Source: RUG11247 sp045649485
Lineage (GTDB): Bacteria > Bacillota > Clostridia > Christensenellales > Aristaeellaceae
Direction: 5' to 3'
DNA: 64,000 bases
NCBI GenBank assembly: GCA_045649485.1
Contig: JAZRPZ010000001.1
Span: 4,719 to 68,718, forward strand
Of the stretch, positions 1 to 8,560 are shown one piece after another (position 1 is the first letter of the stretch; each line of letters starts with the position of its first letter). A model generated the notes under the pieces. The model made no database searches, had not been told where the DNA came from, and saw nothing but the letters and a program-made list of their open reading frames with translations. Position numbers and translations under genes: made by a program.

Positions 1-563
1 TCGTCCGTAAGCTGATAATGGGGCAGATGTTCCTGAGTATGGTTTTCTATCTCCATGCCGTTTTCATAGGCATATATGAGCGTCTCATGGAAATCGTCGT
101 TAAGCACATTCTTTCCTATCGGGAAAAGGGTTATCTTGGCTCCGTTTTCAAGAGCGCAATCAATTATCTTGCGGGTATTTGAATACTGATTGCAGTCATC
201 AACGGTGATAGCTATTATCTTTTTATCTGTATCGGCCTGACGCACGATGGGCAGATATCCCGCCTCCGTAGGCTCCGGCAGAGTTACGCCGTAATTCACA
301 GGAGTAGGTTCGGGCGTGGGCGTAGGCTCGGGTGTAGGTTCCGGAGTTGCCGTAGCAAGGCCTTCACTGAGCGCATCCACAATTACTGCGCCGTCGGATG
401 CGGGATCATATGTTATCGCATCATCGCTCTTGCTGCCGCGCATGGCAAGCAATATGATAACAGCCAGCGCAACAAGCACCAGAGTCGCGCCTGCGACCGA
501 AGCAGCCAGTCTGTATTTTCCCGATGCATTCCTTGAATGATTAGGTCTTCTGTAACCTGCCAT
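1..563 (-). CDS. Polysaccharide deacetylase (NodB-type), membrane-anchored, 3' end outside window
   Basis: Reads off the left edge, so only about 187 N-terminal residues are visible. They show a basic N-terminus, one membrane segment near residues 19-43, a low-complexity linker of repeated Thr-Pro-Glu-Pro units near residues 77-90, and the start of a NodB domain. Motif 1 appears as ITVDDCNQ, where the family usually has TFDDG, so the catalytic Asp pair is kept but the Gly is Cys. Motif 2 appears as NHTQEH, matching the metal-binding H-S/T-x-x-H. Family members remove acetyl groups from peptidoglycan or other cell-wall glycans outside the cell. It starts 25 bp after the NUDIX gene and is probably the last gene of the ftsK-NUDIX transcript. 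Substrate is not predictable from this fragment. Confidence 0.8.
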   Translation of the reverse strand, partial: MAGYRRPNHSRNASGKYRLAASVAGATLVLVALAVIILLAMRGSKSDDAITYDPASDGAVIVDALSEGLATATPEPTPEPTPTPEPTPVNYGVTLPEPTEAGYLPIVRQADTDKKIIAITVDDCNQYSNTRKIIDCALENGAKITLFPIGKNVLNDDFHETLIYAYENGMEIENHTQEHLPHYQLTD

Positions 564-588
564 GTTTTTCACCTCTGTAATCAGTATA

Positions 589-1146
589 TCACATCTTAAG
601 TGCGCGCTCCATAAGTTTTGCGTAAATGGGGCGCATTACTTCTTCTGTAACCCTGCTGTTTACCTCTTCAAACGGTATCCACATTACGCCGCTGTTCTCA
701 TCGGGCTTTATGCGGGCTTCGGCGGAAGTATCCGCTTCCAGCAGATAGGTCACGTTCATATGTATGTGAGAAGAAACATACTTCCCTTTTTTAATATGGC
801 TGTTCACACACAGCGCTTCGATAGAGACGGGGCATTCGGATACCGCACGCGCCCTGATTCCGGTCTCCTCCTCGGCTTCCCGCATCGCCACAGCAAGCAA
901 ATCGCCTTCGCCATCCGCATGACCGCCGGTCCATGACCAGCTGCCGTAGATATTATGGTATATCATCAGCGCATTTTTGCGTTCCCTGTCAACTATCCAT
1001 GCGGAAGCAGTCATATGAGCCATAGAATTCTCCCTGGTGAGCCAGCCGGCGTTCTTATCCATAAACGCCAGCATCAGCTCACGATCGGCAGCCTCCTGCT
1101 CACACATGGGATCGTATTCCGCTATCAGGCGGCGCACATCATCCAT
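589..1146 (-). CDS. NUDIX hydrolase
   Basis: The 185-residue protein contains a NUDIX box near residues 74-98, beginning GGHADGEGDLL and ending REAEEETGI. The REUxEExGU half is intact. The upstream acidic position is shifted by one residue relative to the GX5EX7 consensus, as in some GGHADG-type subfamilies. These enzymes cleave nucleoside diphosphates linked to another group, with Mg2+ held by the Glu residues. The start overlaps the ftsK stop by 8 bp, so translation is probably coupled to ftsK. The substrate is not identifiable from sequence. Confidence 0.88.
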   Translation of the reverse strand: MDDVRRLIAEYDPMCEQEAADRELMLAFMDKNAGWLTRENSMAHMTASAWIVDRERKNALMIYHNIYGSWSWTGGHADGEGDLLAVAMREAEEETGIRARAVSECPVSIEALCVNSHIKKGKYVSSHIHMNVTYLLEADTSAEARIKPDENSGVMWIPFEEVNSRVTEEVMRPIYAKLMERALKM

Positions 1147-3820
1147 CTATGTCACCGTCTTCAAACATCTGATTGAACTGCTCACGGGTAATAAGTACCG
1201 CACGGGGCTTTGCACCGTCAGCCTCGCTGACTATGCCGCGCTGATACATCTCATCTATAAGCCGTCCTGCGCGGGCATAGCCTACGCGCATGCGGCGCTG
1301 CAGCATGGAAACGGAAGCCTGGCCTGCTTCAAGCACGATCTCAATGGCTTCGGGCAGCCTTGCGTCATATTCCTCGGAAGCCTTTTCCTTATCGGCATCG
1401 GGAGTAGTGGCGTTGTTGATATGCTCCAGCACATCCTCATCGTATGCGGTCTCGTGGCGTTCCTTTATATATTCAACGACCGCGTGCACCTCTTCATCGG
1501 ATACCCAGGAGCCCTGAACTCGCATGGGCTTCTGTATACCCGAGGGCACATACAGCATATCGCCGTGACCCAGCAGCTTTTCCGCGCCGCCGTGGTCGAT
1601 AATGGTGCGGCTGTCCACCTGAGATGCAACGAGGAACGCGATACGGGTGGGGATATTGGCCTTGATGATACCGGTGATTACGTTTACGGAAGGTCTCTGG
1701 GTAGCAATTACCAGATGCATGCCCGCCGCACGTGCCAGCTGCGCCAGACGGCAGATGGAATCTTCAACCTCGCCGGGGCAGACCATCATAAGGTCAGCCA
1801 GCTCGTCGATGATTATTACCATATGGGGCATGGGCTTCTCGCCCTCACGCAGCGCCTTGTTGTATCCCTTTATATCGCGCACGCCGCGTTCTGCAAACTT
1901 CTTGTAGCGTCCGGTCATCTCCACAACGGCCCATTCCAGCGCGCTGGCAGCCTTCTTGGGGTCGGTAACAACGGGCGCGATAAGATGGGGTATTCCGTTG
2001 TATACGGAAAGTTCTACGACCTTGGGGTCGATGAGGATCAATTTTACCTCGTCCGGAGTCGCACGGAAGAGTATGGAAACGATTATGGAATTGATGCAGA
2101 CAGACTTACCCGAACCGGTCTGACCGGCGATAAGCACATGGGGCATCTTCGCGATATCCGCAACGATATAACGTCCGGAGTTATCTTTGCCCAGACCCAC
2201 CGCTATTCTGGAAGAATGCTTGCGCGCATCCTGACATTCCAGTACGTGGCGCAGGGATACGGTCTCAATATTGTCGTTGGGCACTTCTACGCCGACCGCG
2301 GCTTTACCGGGAATAGGCGCTTCGATACGCACGCTTATGGCGGCAAGATTCAACGCGATATCATCCGCAAGGGATGTGATGCGGCTTACCTTAACGCCGG
2401 GAGCGGGCTGAAGTTCGAAACGGGTGACCGCAGGTCCGTGAGCGATTCCCGTGAGCTTTGTCTGTATGCCGAAGGAGCGCAGGGTATCCTCAAGCAGCTG
2501 AGCCTTCTGCATGTCTGCATTGGCATCTGCCACCGCTGCTTCCCTGTTTCCCATAGCAAGCAGGTCAATGGGAGGATAGTTATATTCCTCTTCTTCCTCC
2601 TGCATCTCCTGCGGCGCGCTGCGCTTGAGCTTAGGCAATTTCGCAGGGTCAGGCTGGAATACATGATCGCTTTCATCGTCCTGCTCTTCGTATTCATCGG
2701 GTTCGATGCGCAGATCGTCGATATTTATCTGCTGCTTTTCGGCAGGTATCTCGGTTCTGGCTTTGCTGCGTACCGCAGCGGGTTTTTCTGCCTTCTTTTC
2801 AGTTTCGGGCTCTGCGTGAACGGGTTCCGCCGCAGGTTCCTCGGTCATGCTGATCTGCTGATCCTCGGGAATATCAAACAGTTCGTCCAGTTCCGCTTCA
2901 CGCGCCTTCTGCTCCTGACGGGAGGAGCGCACCTTCACAGGCTTGTCCTTGGTCTCAAATGCAACATCGGCAGCACTTTTATTCTCTCCGGCAGTGCCGA
3001 TATCCTCACGGTACATTTTCCGTCCGCGGGCAGATGTTTTTTCGGGAGAAGTCGCTTTTGCCGCAGTACGCTCTGCCGCCGCCTGAATATCTCTGGGCGG
3101 AGTGCGGCGTGTATCCGCAACAGGACGCACGGTACGCGGTTCCGCCGCAGGAGCACGCCTGCGGGATACCGCCTCGTCGAACTCCCTGTCCAGCATGGTG
3201 CGTTCATCAGGTTCAAACATCTCGTCATTGCGGCGCTGCAGCCTGCGCTGATCGTAATCATGGGACCTGTTCTGAATAAAGCGGGCCATTGCGCCGAGCT
3301 TGCCGGTGATAGCCATAAGCAGGGTAGCAAGCACAATGATAGCGATAAGTCCGCCCAGCGTACCAAGCATAGGATAGATCGCCGCCGCAAGCAATGCGCC
3401 GATCGCACCGCCGCCCGCGCCGTAGCGATATGCCTTTACTACAAAGTCCATCCAGCTGAGTATTGCACTGTTGGTATTTTCTACATTGTCCAGATAAAAA
3501 AGCTCCACCGCGCTGAATGCACATATGATAAGCATGGCATTTGCAAGCACGCGCCACATGGCAACGCGCCTGCCTGCCGCACGGAATCCGCACAGCACAC
3601 AAAGCCACACAAACACAGCCGGGGTCACATACATCAGATGACCGCACAGACCCCACATAACGCCGCGCATGCCGGAAAGCATGCCCTCGGTAGGGCTGAA
3701 AAACGCCACATATGCTATAAGTATCGCCATGCCGCCAAACAATATAGCACTGAGAAGCGCCCACGGCAGAGACTTCTTCTCTGTTACCTGATTTTGATTT
3801 TTATTGCGAACAGCCGCCAT
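1139..3820 (-). CDS. ftsK: DNA translocase FtsK/SpoIIIE
   Basis: This 893-residue protein has the full FtsK/SpoIIIE layout. About four membrane helices lie in residues 20-175. An acidic, charged linker follows (about 180-420), then the RecA-like motor with Walker A GQTGSGKS at 566-573 and Walker B around the IIIDELADLMM stretch. The C-terminal winged-helix gamma domain, which reads DNA polarity sequences, covers roughly the last 65 residues. It pumps chromosomal DNA through the division or sporulation septum. The start follows a good CGGAGG site. FtsK and SpoIIIE cannot be separated by sequence alone; SpoIIR, SleB and YpeB elsewhere in the window make a sporulation role plausible. Confidence 0.95.
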   Translation of the reverse strand: MAAVRNKNQNQVTEKKSLPWALLSAILFGGMAILIAYVAFFSPTEGMLSGMRGVMWGLCGHLMYVTPAVFVWLCVLCGFRAAGRRVAMWRVLANAMLIICAFSAVELFYLDNVENTNSAILSWMDFVVKAYRYGAGGGAIGALLAAAIYPMLGTLGGLIAIIVLATLLMAITGKLGAMARFIQNRSHDYDQRRLQRRNDEMFEPDERTMLDREFDEAVSRRRAPAAEPRTVRPVADTRRTPPRDIQAAAERTAAKATSPEKTSARGRKMYREDIGTAGENKSAADVAFETKDKPVKVRSSRQEQKAREAELDELFDIPEDQQISMTEEPAAEPVHAEPETEKKAEKPAAVRSKARTEIPAEKQQINIDDLRIEPDEYEEQDDESDHVFQPDPAKLPKLKRSAPQEMQEEEEEYNYPPIDLLAMGNREAAVADANADMQKAQLLEDTLRSFGIQTKLTGIAHGPAVTRFELQPAPGVKVSRITSLADDIALNLAAISVRIEAPIPGKAAVGVEVPNDNIETVSLRHVLECQDARKHSSRIAVGLGKDNSGRYIVADIAKMPHVLIAGQTGSGKSVCINSIIVSILFRATPDEVKLILIDPKVVELSVYNGIPHLIAPVVTDPKKAASALEWAVVEMTGRYKKFAERGVRDIKGYNKALREGEKPMPHMVIIIDELADLMMVCPGEVEDSICRLAQLARAAGMHLVIATQRPSVNVITGIIKANIPTRIAFLVASQVDSRTIIDHGGAEKLLGHGDMLYVPSGIQKPMRVQGSWVSDEEVHAVVEYIKERHETAYDEDVLEHINNATTPDADKEKASEEYDARLPEAIEIVLEAGQASVSMLQRRMRVGYARAGRLIDEMYQRGIVSEADGAKPRAVLITREQFNQMFEDGDIDG

Positions 3821-3854
3821 TCCAACCTCCGGATAAGATATTTATTCATTATAT

Positions 3855-3883
3855 ATTATACTTCCCTGTGGTTAAGGAATCAA
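3855..3883 (-). promoter_or_regulatory. Sigma-A-type promoter for ftsK
   Basis: On the minus strand TTGATT is followed after 17 bp by TATAAT, about 35 bp before the ftsK start codon. Confidence 0.7.
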
Positions 3884-3958
3884 TTGAACCGGCATCAGGT
3901 CACAATGTTTTCAACATGCCCCTCCACCGCAGCACATTTACGTCATAATTATATGGTA

Positions 3959-3987
3959 TTGACAAACACGGATTTAACATATATCAT
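3959..3987 (+). promoter_or_regulatory. Promoter for the CE15-type esterase gene
   Basis: TTGACA, 17 bp, TATCAT. The predicted mRNA start falls near 3994, at the AGGAGG site (3994-3999), so the 5' leader would be only about 14 nt. Confidence 0.55.
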
Positions 3988-4007
3988 TTACACAGGAGGT
4001 GTTCCGT

Positions 4008-5081
4008 ATGATGAAATACGCTTTTCCCAAAATGAAGGATCTGCCCGTTATTGAACAGCTGCCCGACGTGCTGGACGGTGCTTCAACCCTTGAAGGCTGG
4101 AGCGCACGCCGTGAATATATAAAAGAAATGCTGGCCCATTACATGCTGGGCCATTGCCCCGACAATGATGCGCCCGCCACAGGCACGGTTATGTCCTCTG
4201 CTCCCGTATACGGCGGCAAGGGCATCCGCGACGAGGTCTGCATCAATATCGGCAACGGCGAAAGTTTCAACATATATGTTGTCCGTCCCAACCGTGAAGG
4301 CAAATTCCCTGCAGTGGCATGGGTACATTTCAAGGGCTTCGGCGACTGCCCCATTGGCGAAGAACTGGTGGACAGAGGCTGGGTTCTTGCCGCATTCGAG
4401 AACAACACCCTTATGAAGGATGATAAGGACGACCCCGTATCTCCCGCAAAGCGCGCATATCCCGATGCCGACTGGGCCGGAATCATGATCTGGGGCTGGG
4501 GCCTTTCCAAGATAGCCGACTATCTCATCACCCTGCCTTATGTTGACGCAGACAAGCTGATGTGCACCGGCCATTCCCGCAACGGTAAGGCCGCACTGGC
4601 TGCCGGTGCTTACGACGAGCGCTTCCGCGTAGTCGCACCCATCAATTCCGGCTGCGGCGGCGCAGGCTGCTATCGCTTCCTGGGCGATACCGACAAGGTG
4701 ATCCAGGATCCCGCTGTGGTAGAATCCCTTGGACGCATCGTTTCCGTATTCCCCCACTGGTTCTCCGAAAACCTGAACGAATTCGGCAAGCTTGACGAGC
4801 CCCATTATGTCACAAACGAAAACCGCCTGCCCTTTGACCTGCACTTCTTCAAGGCACTGGTTGCCCCCCGCGCCCTCATAACCATCGAAGGCACCGAAGA
4901 CCTGTGGGCAAACTGCTACGGCACCTATCTCACCCGCATTGCCGCGCAGCCTGCCTTCGCGCTCACCGGCGCACCCGGTCATAATCACCAGATCATCCGC
5001 AACGGCGGTCACATGCATTCCGCAAGGGACTGGAGATGGACCATCGAGTACGCCGAAAGCGTATTCAAGGGCGAGATCTGA
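4008..5081 (+). CDS. Glucuronoyl esterase-like alpha/beta hydrolase (CE15 type)
   Basis: This 357-residue protein has the nucleophile motif GHSRNGKAA of CE15 glucuronoyl esterases, a following GCGGAG segment, and a C-terminal GGHMHSARDW that would supply the catalytic His. CE15 enzymes break ester links between glucuronic acid on xylan and lignin alcohols; related alpha/beta hydrolases deacetylate xylan. No signal peptide is visible, so the enzyme is probably cytoplasmic and would act on imported fragments. The first ATG is chosen because AGGAGG ends 8 bp before it; a second ATG follows immediately. Exact substrate is uncertain. Confidence 0.75.
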   Translation: MMKYAFPKMKDLPVIEQLPDVLDGASTLEGWSARREYIKEMLAHYMLGHCPDNDAPATGTVMSSAPVYGGKGIRDEVCINIGNGESFNIYVVRPNREGKFPAVAWVHFKGFGDCPIGEELVDRGWVLAAFENNTLMKDDKDDPVSPAKRAYPDADWAGIMIWGWGLSKIADYLITLPYVDADKLMCTGHSRNGKAALAAGAYDERFRVVAPINSGCGGAGCYRFLGDTDKVIQDPAVVESLGRIVSVFPHWFSENLNEFGKLDEPHYVTNENRLPFDLHFFKALVAPRALITIEGTEDLWANCYGTYLTRIAAQPAFALTGAPGHNHQIIRNGGHMHSARDWRWTIEYAESVFKGEI

Positions 5082-5113
5082 CAGGAATCCACAGGCAATA
5101 CATGGAGATCCAC

Positions 5114-5680
5114 ATGAAAAAGATACTTGCACTGCTCGCAGTGCTGTGTCTCATGCTGTGCTTTACAACTGCAGCCGAAACCGCAGCCGATCCTGCCACC
5201 GCTGCCGCAGCCTTTGCACAGACCGTACCCGAAGCCATGTACAGTACTCTCGACTCCGTCATCCTCACATATGATGTTATTGCCGGACTCGAAACTACCG
5301 TCATAAGGCAGGCGCCTGAAGGCCCTGATGAGGTAATGGTATTGATCGACATGGGCAATTCCGAAGTAATGCTGAATTATATGGTCGGCGGCAGAGGCGT
5401 TATGGCGATCGTATACGCTGTGACCGACTTTGAATGCACCGGCTCCATGTACGATGAGCTCACAGCCGCATTTACCGAAATCTACGGCGATCACAGCGTC
5501 GCCGGCGAAGACCTGCGCTATATATTCAGCATGATATCCATGGGGGCTTACGACTATAAAGACCCCGCCGAGATACCCGCATGGACTCTTGAGGACGGCA
5601 CCCAAGTAGTACTGCTGGCAAACCCCGAAGACCCGGCATCTGCAGCAGTATACTATATTTCCACGGCATTTTTTGAATGA
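5114..5680 (+). CDS. Secreted protein of unknown function
   Basis: The 188-residue protein starts MKKILALLAVLCLMLCF and has a classical signal peptide with probable cleavage in the Ala-rich stretch near residues 20-25. The mature part (about 165 residues) is acidic, has no recognised motif and no lipobox. It starts 32 bp after the esterase gene with a GGAG site, so the two are probably co-transcribed. The ending ISTAFFE is followed by a strong terminator. No function can be assigned. Confidence 0.75.
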   Translation: MKKILALLAVLCLMLCFTTAAETAADPATAAAAFAQTVPEAMYSTLDSVILTYDVIAGLETTVIRQAPEGPDEVMVLIDMGNSEVMLNYMVGGRGVMAIVYAVTDFECTGSMYDELTAAFTEIYGDHSVAGEDLRYIFSMISMGAYDYKDPAEIPAWTLEDGTQVVLLANPEDPASAAVYYISTAFFE

Positions 5681-5688
5681 TACAGTCT

Positions 5689-5724
5689 CCGCGGCGGGAT
5701 ATTGACACCCGCCGCGGTTTATTG
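5689..5724 (+). terminator. Intrinsic terminator after the secreted-protein gene
   Basis: Perfect 10-bp stem (5689-5698 with 5708-5717), loop ATATTGACA, then a short T-rich run. Its loop and 3' arm contain the -35 box and spacer of the next promoter. Confidence 0.75.
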
Positions 5725-5730
5725 TATAAT
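5702..5730 (+). promoter_or_regulatory. Perfect consensus promoter for the ABC-F gene
   Basis: TTGACA, 17 bp, TATAAT with no mismatch. Transcription should start near 5737 and give a leader of about 180 nt before the ABC-F start codon. Confidence 0.85.
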
Positions 5731-5736
5731 CCAGAT

Positions 5737-5916
5737 AATCTATGAATGACGAGGTAACCATAGACTCATGACGAAGAGCAACTGACCGTCTGACGCACTT
5801 TATTTGAAGCCATGCGGCTGCGCATGGTCAGTTTTGTGTGTCGCATGGGAGGTTGCGTTATATATTTACGCGGCTTTTTTGCGCTCCCGTGCGATACAGC
5901 ATGGGAGTGATTTTTT
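5737..5916 (+). promoter_or_regulatory. Attenuator leader of the ABC-F gene, with short ORFs and competing hairpins
   Basis: Two very short ORFs lie at the 5' end: MNDEVTIDS (5742-5771) and MTKSN (5768-5785, weak GAGGT site upstream). A 7-bp hairpin (5810-5816 with 5821-5827, loop GCTG) is enclosed by AACTGACC/GGTCAGTT (5780-5787 with 5826-5833). A terminator-like stem lies at 5852-5858/5868-5874, followed by six T (5875-5880). A second lies at 5884-5892/5899-5907, followed by TGA and six T ending at the start codon. GCATGGGAG occurs at 5843-5851 and again at 5899-5907. The first copy can pair with 5884-5892 and would then dissolve the second terminator. The ribosome binding site GGGAG is in the 3' arm of that terminator. 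This matches the known design of antibiotic-responsive leaders of ABC-F resistance genes; responsiveness is inferred. Confidence 0.7.
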
Positions 5917-7566
5917 ATGGCAAAACTGCTTCTTGAAGCAAGGGATATATTCAAAGCCTACGCGCTGCGCACCATACTTGATGTAAAGACATTTGAAGTC
6001 TACGACGGTGAACGCATCGGACTCGTAGGCGAAAACGGCGCAGGCAAATCTACATTTATAAAAATACTTTCCGGACAGCTGGAGCCCGATTCGGGTACCG
6101 TGATCCGTCATGCGCCCATACGTACGATAGCCCAACAGGGTGATTCTGCCGAAGTAGAGTTTGATCCGGCGCTGCGCAGCGAATTCTCGGCACTCGATTC
6201 ACGCGAGGGTCTCTCCGGCGGCGAAAAGACCCGCCGGCGCATCGCCGGCGCGCTGTCCGTAAGCGGCGGCATACTCATCGCCGACGAGCCTACCACCGAC
6301 CTGGATGCAAAAGGCGTCGAGCGTCTTGAGCGCCGGCTCAATGAATTTGACGGCGCGCTGATACTTATTTCCCATGACCGCGCGCTGCTGGACAGTCTCT
6401 GCGACCGCATCGTGCAGCTTGAGGACGGAAAGCTCACCTCCTTCCCCGGCAACTACACTGCCTATCGCCGCGAGCTTGAAAACCGCCGCGAGCATCAGCA
6501 GTTCCTCTACGACAAATACCGTGCCGAGGAAAAGCGCATCCGGGGTATGATACAGCACGAATACGAGCACGCCTCGCAGATGGGCCACCTGCCCAAGCGA
6601 ATGGGCAACAGCGAAGCCCGTCTTCACAAGCGTGAAACAACCGTGGCGCAGGGCAAGGTGCATCAGGCACGAAAGATGTTCGAGACCCGTCTTGCGCAAT
6701 TGGAAAAGGTGGACCGTCCCAAGGAAGACCCGACCATCGCAATGCAGCTTGGCGCGGCTACTCCCGTTATCAGCCGCACAGCACTGGAGATACGCTCCAT
6801 ATCGCTGCGCGCGGGTTCAAAATCGCTGCTTGAAGGTGCGTCCATGCGTCTGCCCGCGGGCACGAAGACCGCGCTCCTCGGCGACAACGGATGCGGCAAG
6901 ACAACCCTGCTTTCACGCATAGCGAAGGACAAGTACAATCCCGCCATCCGCATAAGTCCCGGTGTGAAGATAGGCTGGTTCGATCAGGATCACGCGAACA
7001 CTCTCGACCGCGAAAAGACAGCCCTCGAAAACGCCATGCGTGCCAGCATTTTCCCCGAAAGTCTTGTACGCAGCATACTGGCGCGGCTGAACATGCGGGG
7101 CGAGGATGTATTCAAGCCGTTGTCCGTGCTTTCCGGCGGCGAGCTTGCGAAAGTTGCGCTGGCTTCACTTTTTGCGGCGGATATAAATCTGCTTATACTG
7201 GACGAACCTACAAATCATCTGGACATATTCACCCTTGAAGCGCTGCAGGGCGTGTTGAAGGAATATGCGGGAACACTGCTGGTCGTCAGCCACGACAGGC
7301 GCTTTGTTTCCGATGTGGCGGAGCGGCTCATATTCTTCGAAAACAGGAAGCTTATCACCTTCGAAGGCACGATGGAAGCCTATCGGGAATCGCTCACCGC
7401 TGACCGCACAAGGGATGATTATCAGCTGGAGATAACCCGTCTGCAGATGCGGCTTGCCACCATCGCCGCCCGCATAAGCGCGCCGAAGAAGGGCGATTCT
7501 CCCGAAAAGCTGAATGCCGAATACGATGAGACCTTAAAAGAGCTGAACGCGCTGAAAAACCGATGA
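5917..7566 (+). CDS. ABC-F ATPase, ribosomal-protection (antibiotic-resistance) type
   Basis: The 549-residue protein has two ABC cassettes and no membrane segments. Cassette 1 has GENGAGKST at 38-46, the signature LSGGEKTR and ADEPTTDLD. Cassette 2 has GDNGCGKTT, LSGGELAKV and LDEPTNHLD. The inter-cassette linker is long and charged and contains RMGNSEARLHKRE, typical of resistance ABC-F proteins of Clostridia (CplR/VmlR/Lsa type) rather than of the housekeeping Uup or EttA. Such proteins enter the ribosomal E site and displace antibiotics bound at the peptidyl-transferase centre (lincosamides, pleuromutilins, streptogramin A). The attenuator leader supports this role. The antibiotic spectrum cannot be read from sequence. 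Confidence 0.85.
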   Translation: MAKLLLEARDIFKAYALRTILDVKTFEVYDGERIGLVGENGAGKSTFIKILSGQLEPDSGTVIRHAPIRTIAQQGDSAEVEFDPALRSEFSALDSREGLSGGEKTRRRIAGALSVSGGILIADEPTTDLDAKGVERLERRLNEFDGALILISHDRALLDSLCDRIVQLEDGKLTSFPGNYTAYRRELENRREHQQFLYDKYRAEEKRIRGMIQHEYEHASQMGHLPKRMGNSEARLHKRETTVAQGKVHQARKMFETRLAQLEKVDRPKEDPTIAMQLGAATPVISRTALEIRSISLRAGSKSLLEGASMRLPAGTKTALLGDNGCGKTTLLSRIAKDKYNPAIRISPGVKIGWFDQDHANTLDREKTALENAMRASIFPESLVRSILARLNMRGEDVFKPLSVLSGGELAKVALASLFAADINLLILDEPTNHLDIFTLEALQGVLKEYAGTLLVVSHDRRFVSDVAERLIFFENRKLITFEGTMEAYRESLTADRTRDDYQLEITRLQMRLATIAARISAPKKGDSPEKLNAEYDETLKELNALKNR

Positions 7567-7575
7567 ATCTCGCCC

Positions 7576-7605
7576 TTGACAGGCGGCGTATTCAGGCAAT
7601 ATAAT
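7576..7605 (+). promoter_or_regulatory. Consensus promoter for the riboswitch transcript
   Basis: TTGACA, 18 bp, TATAAT. The predicted mRNA start (about 7612) coincides with the first base of the riboswitch closing stem. Confidence 0.8.
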
Positions 7606-7611
7606 TTAGTT

Positions 7612-7831
7612 GCGGTCATCCGCGTCCGTGGTTGAAAGTCGATGCCAGACGCAGGCAAAACGATCCACGTAAGCAGTGCAAAGTCGCTGTGAGCATGGTG
7701 CGTCTTAGATGTAAGTCCGGCCGGTATCAATATTTTCCACCGAGAGGGGCAGTAGTGGGGAGCAGATGCTTATGAGCGAACCCTCCAGCCGGCGAGTGTG
7801 GGGTCAAAGACCAGGTCGGGCGGATGACCGC
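7612..7831 (+). ncRNA. Cobalamin-class riboswitch (divergent B12 box)
   Basis: A roughly 220-nt structured RNA is closed by a perfect 12-bp stem (7612-7623 with 7820-7831). Inside, in the order expected for cobalamin riboswitches, are a GTGCAAAGTC loop segment, then GATGTAAGTCCGG, then a CCAC...GTGGGGAG hairpin, then CCGG followed by GAG, then a B12-box-like GTCAAAGACCAGGTCGGG. The last part differs from the usual box. The gene two positions downstream encodes a cobalamin-dependent methionine synthase activation domain, which supports the assignment. No U-tract follows the closing stem, so control of translation is more likely than termination. Each closing-stem strand can also fold on itself (GCGG-N4-CCGC) with mutually complementary loops. 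Confidence 0.8.
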
Positions 7832-7859
7832 CTTGTTATACTTATCCGGAGGAATCCTT

Positions 7860-8546
7860 ATGGCATACAAGGCAATGCTTATAGATGCTGACAACACGCT
7901 TTTCAATTTCACCGAATCCGAAAAGCGTGCCATCGCCATTTTATTCGATAAATACGGCATAACCGCACCCGATGCGGAGGCCAAATATCACGCCGCAAAT
8001 TCCGCGCAGTGGAAGCTGCTTGAAGAGGGCAGGACCACTCACGACAGGCTGGCAGTGGATCGTTTCCGCGATTTCATTGCGCTCATGGGTGAAAACTGGG
8101 ATGCGGACAGGATGTGCGCGGATTATATCGAAGCGCTTTCCGCCCAGCACATACTCATTCCCGGTGCGCTTGAGATGATAAAAAAGGTGGCGGCATACAT
8201 GCCCGTTGCCATCGTTACCAACGGCATAAAGCAGATACAGCATGCCCGATTTGACTCATCGCCCATATGCGAATATGTGAAGGCGCTGGTCATTTCCCAC
8301 GAGGAAGGCGTTGACAAGCCCGACCCGCGGCTTATGTTCATCGCGCTTGAAAGGCTTGGAATATCCGACCCCGCCGATGTACTGATGGTAGGCGATTCGA
8401 TTTCCAGCGACATCGGCGCCGCCAACAATGCGGGCATGGATTCCTGCTGGTACAATCCCGCAGGCAAACCCGCGCCCGAAGGCATAAACATCACTCACAT
8501 CATAACCGACATAGCAGAAGCCGCAGCCGTAGCGCTGGGCAATTGA
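7860..8546 (+). CDS. HAD-family nucleotidase (YjjG-like)
   Basis: This 228-residue HAD hydrolase has motif I DADNTLFNF at residues 10-18, motif II Thr in IVTNGIKQ, the conserved Lys in VDKPDPRLMF and motif III VGDSISSDIGAA. The DADxTLFxF form of motif I is typical of YjjG-type noncanonical pyrimidine nucleotidases, which remove phosphate from damaged or unusual nucleotides. It starts 8 bp after CCGGAGGA and is the first gene behind the cobalamin riboswitch, so it is probably co-regulated with the MetH-activation-like gene 14 bp downstream. Its connection to cobalamin metabolism is unknown. Confidence 0.85.
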   Translation: MAYKAMLIDADNTLFNFTESEKRAIAILFDKYGITAPDAEAKYHAANSAQWKLLEEGRTTHDRLAVDRFRDFIALMGENWDADRMCADYIEALSAQHILIPGALEMIKKVAAYMPVAIVTNGIKQIQHARFDSSPICEYVKALVISHEEGVDKPDPRLMFIALERLGISDPADVLMVGDSISSDIGAANNAGMDSCWYNPAGKPAPEGINITHIITDIAEAAAVALGN

Positions 8547-8560
8547 CGGGAGGCACAAAT

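Noticed and set aside
1037..4054. A roughly 1000-codon open frame on the plus strand opposite ftsK
   Set aside because: It is a mirror of the biased codon use in ftsK; its translation has no domains, no ribosome binding site, and the minus-strand protein is unmistakable.
7612..7831. RNase P RNA, T-box leader or lysine riboswitch as identity of the structured RNA
   Set aside because: It lacks the GAGGAAAGTC core of RNase P, the AGGGTGG T-box and the lysine-riboswitch core. The order of segments and the downstream MetH-activation gene fit the cobalamin class better.
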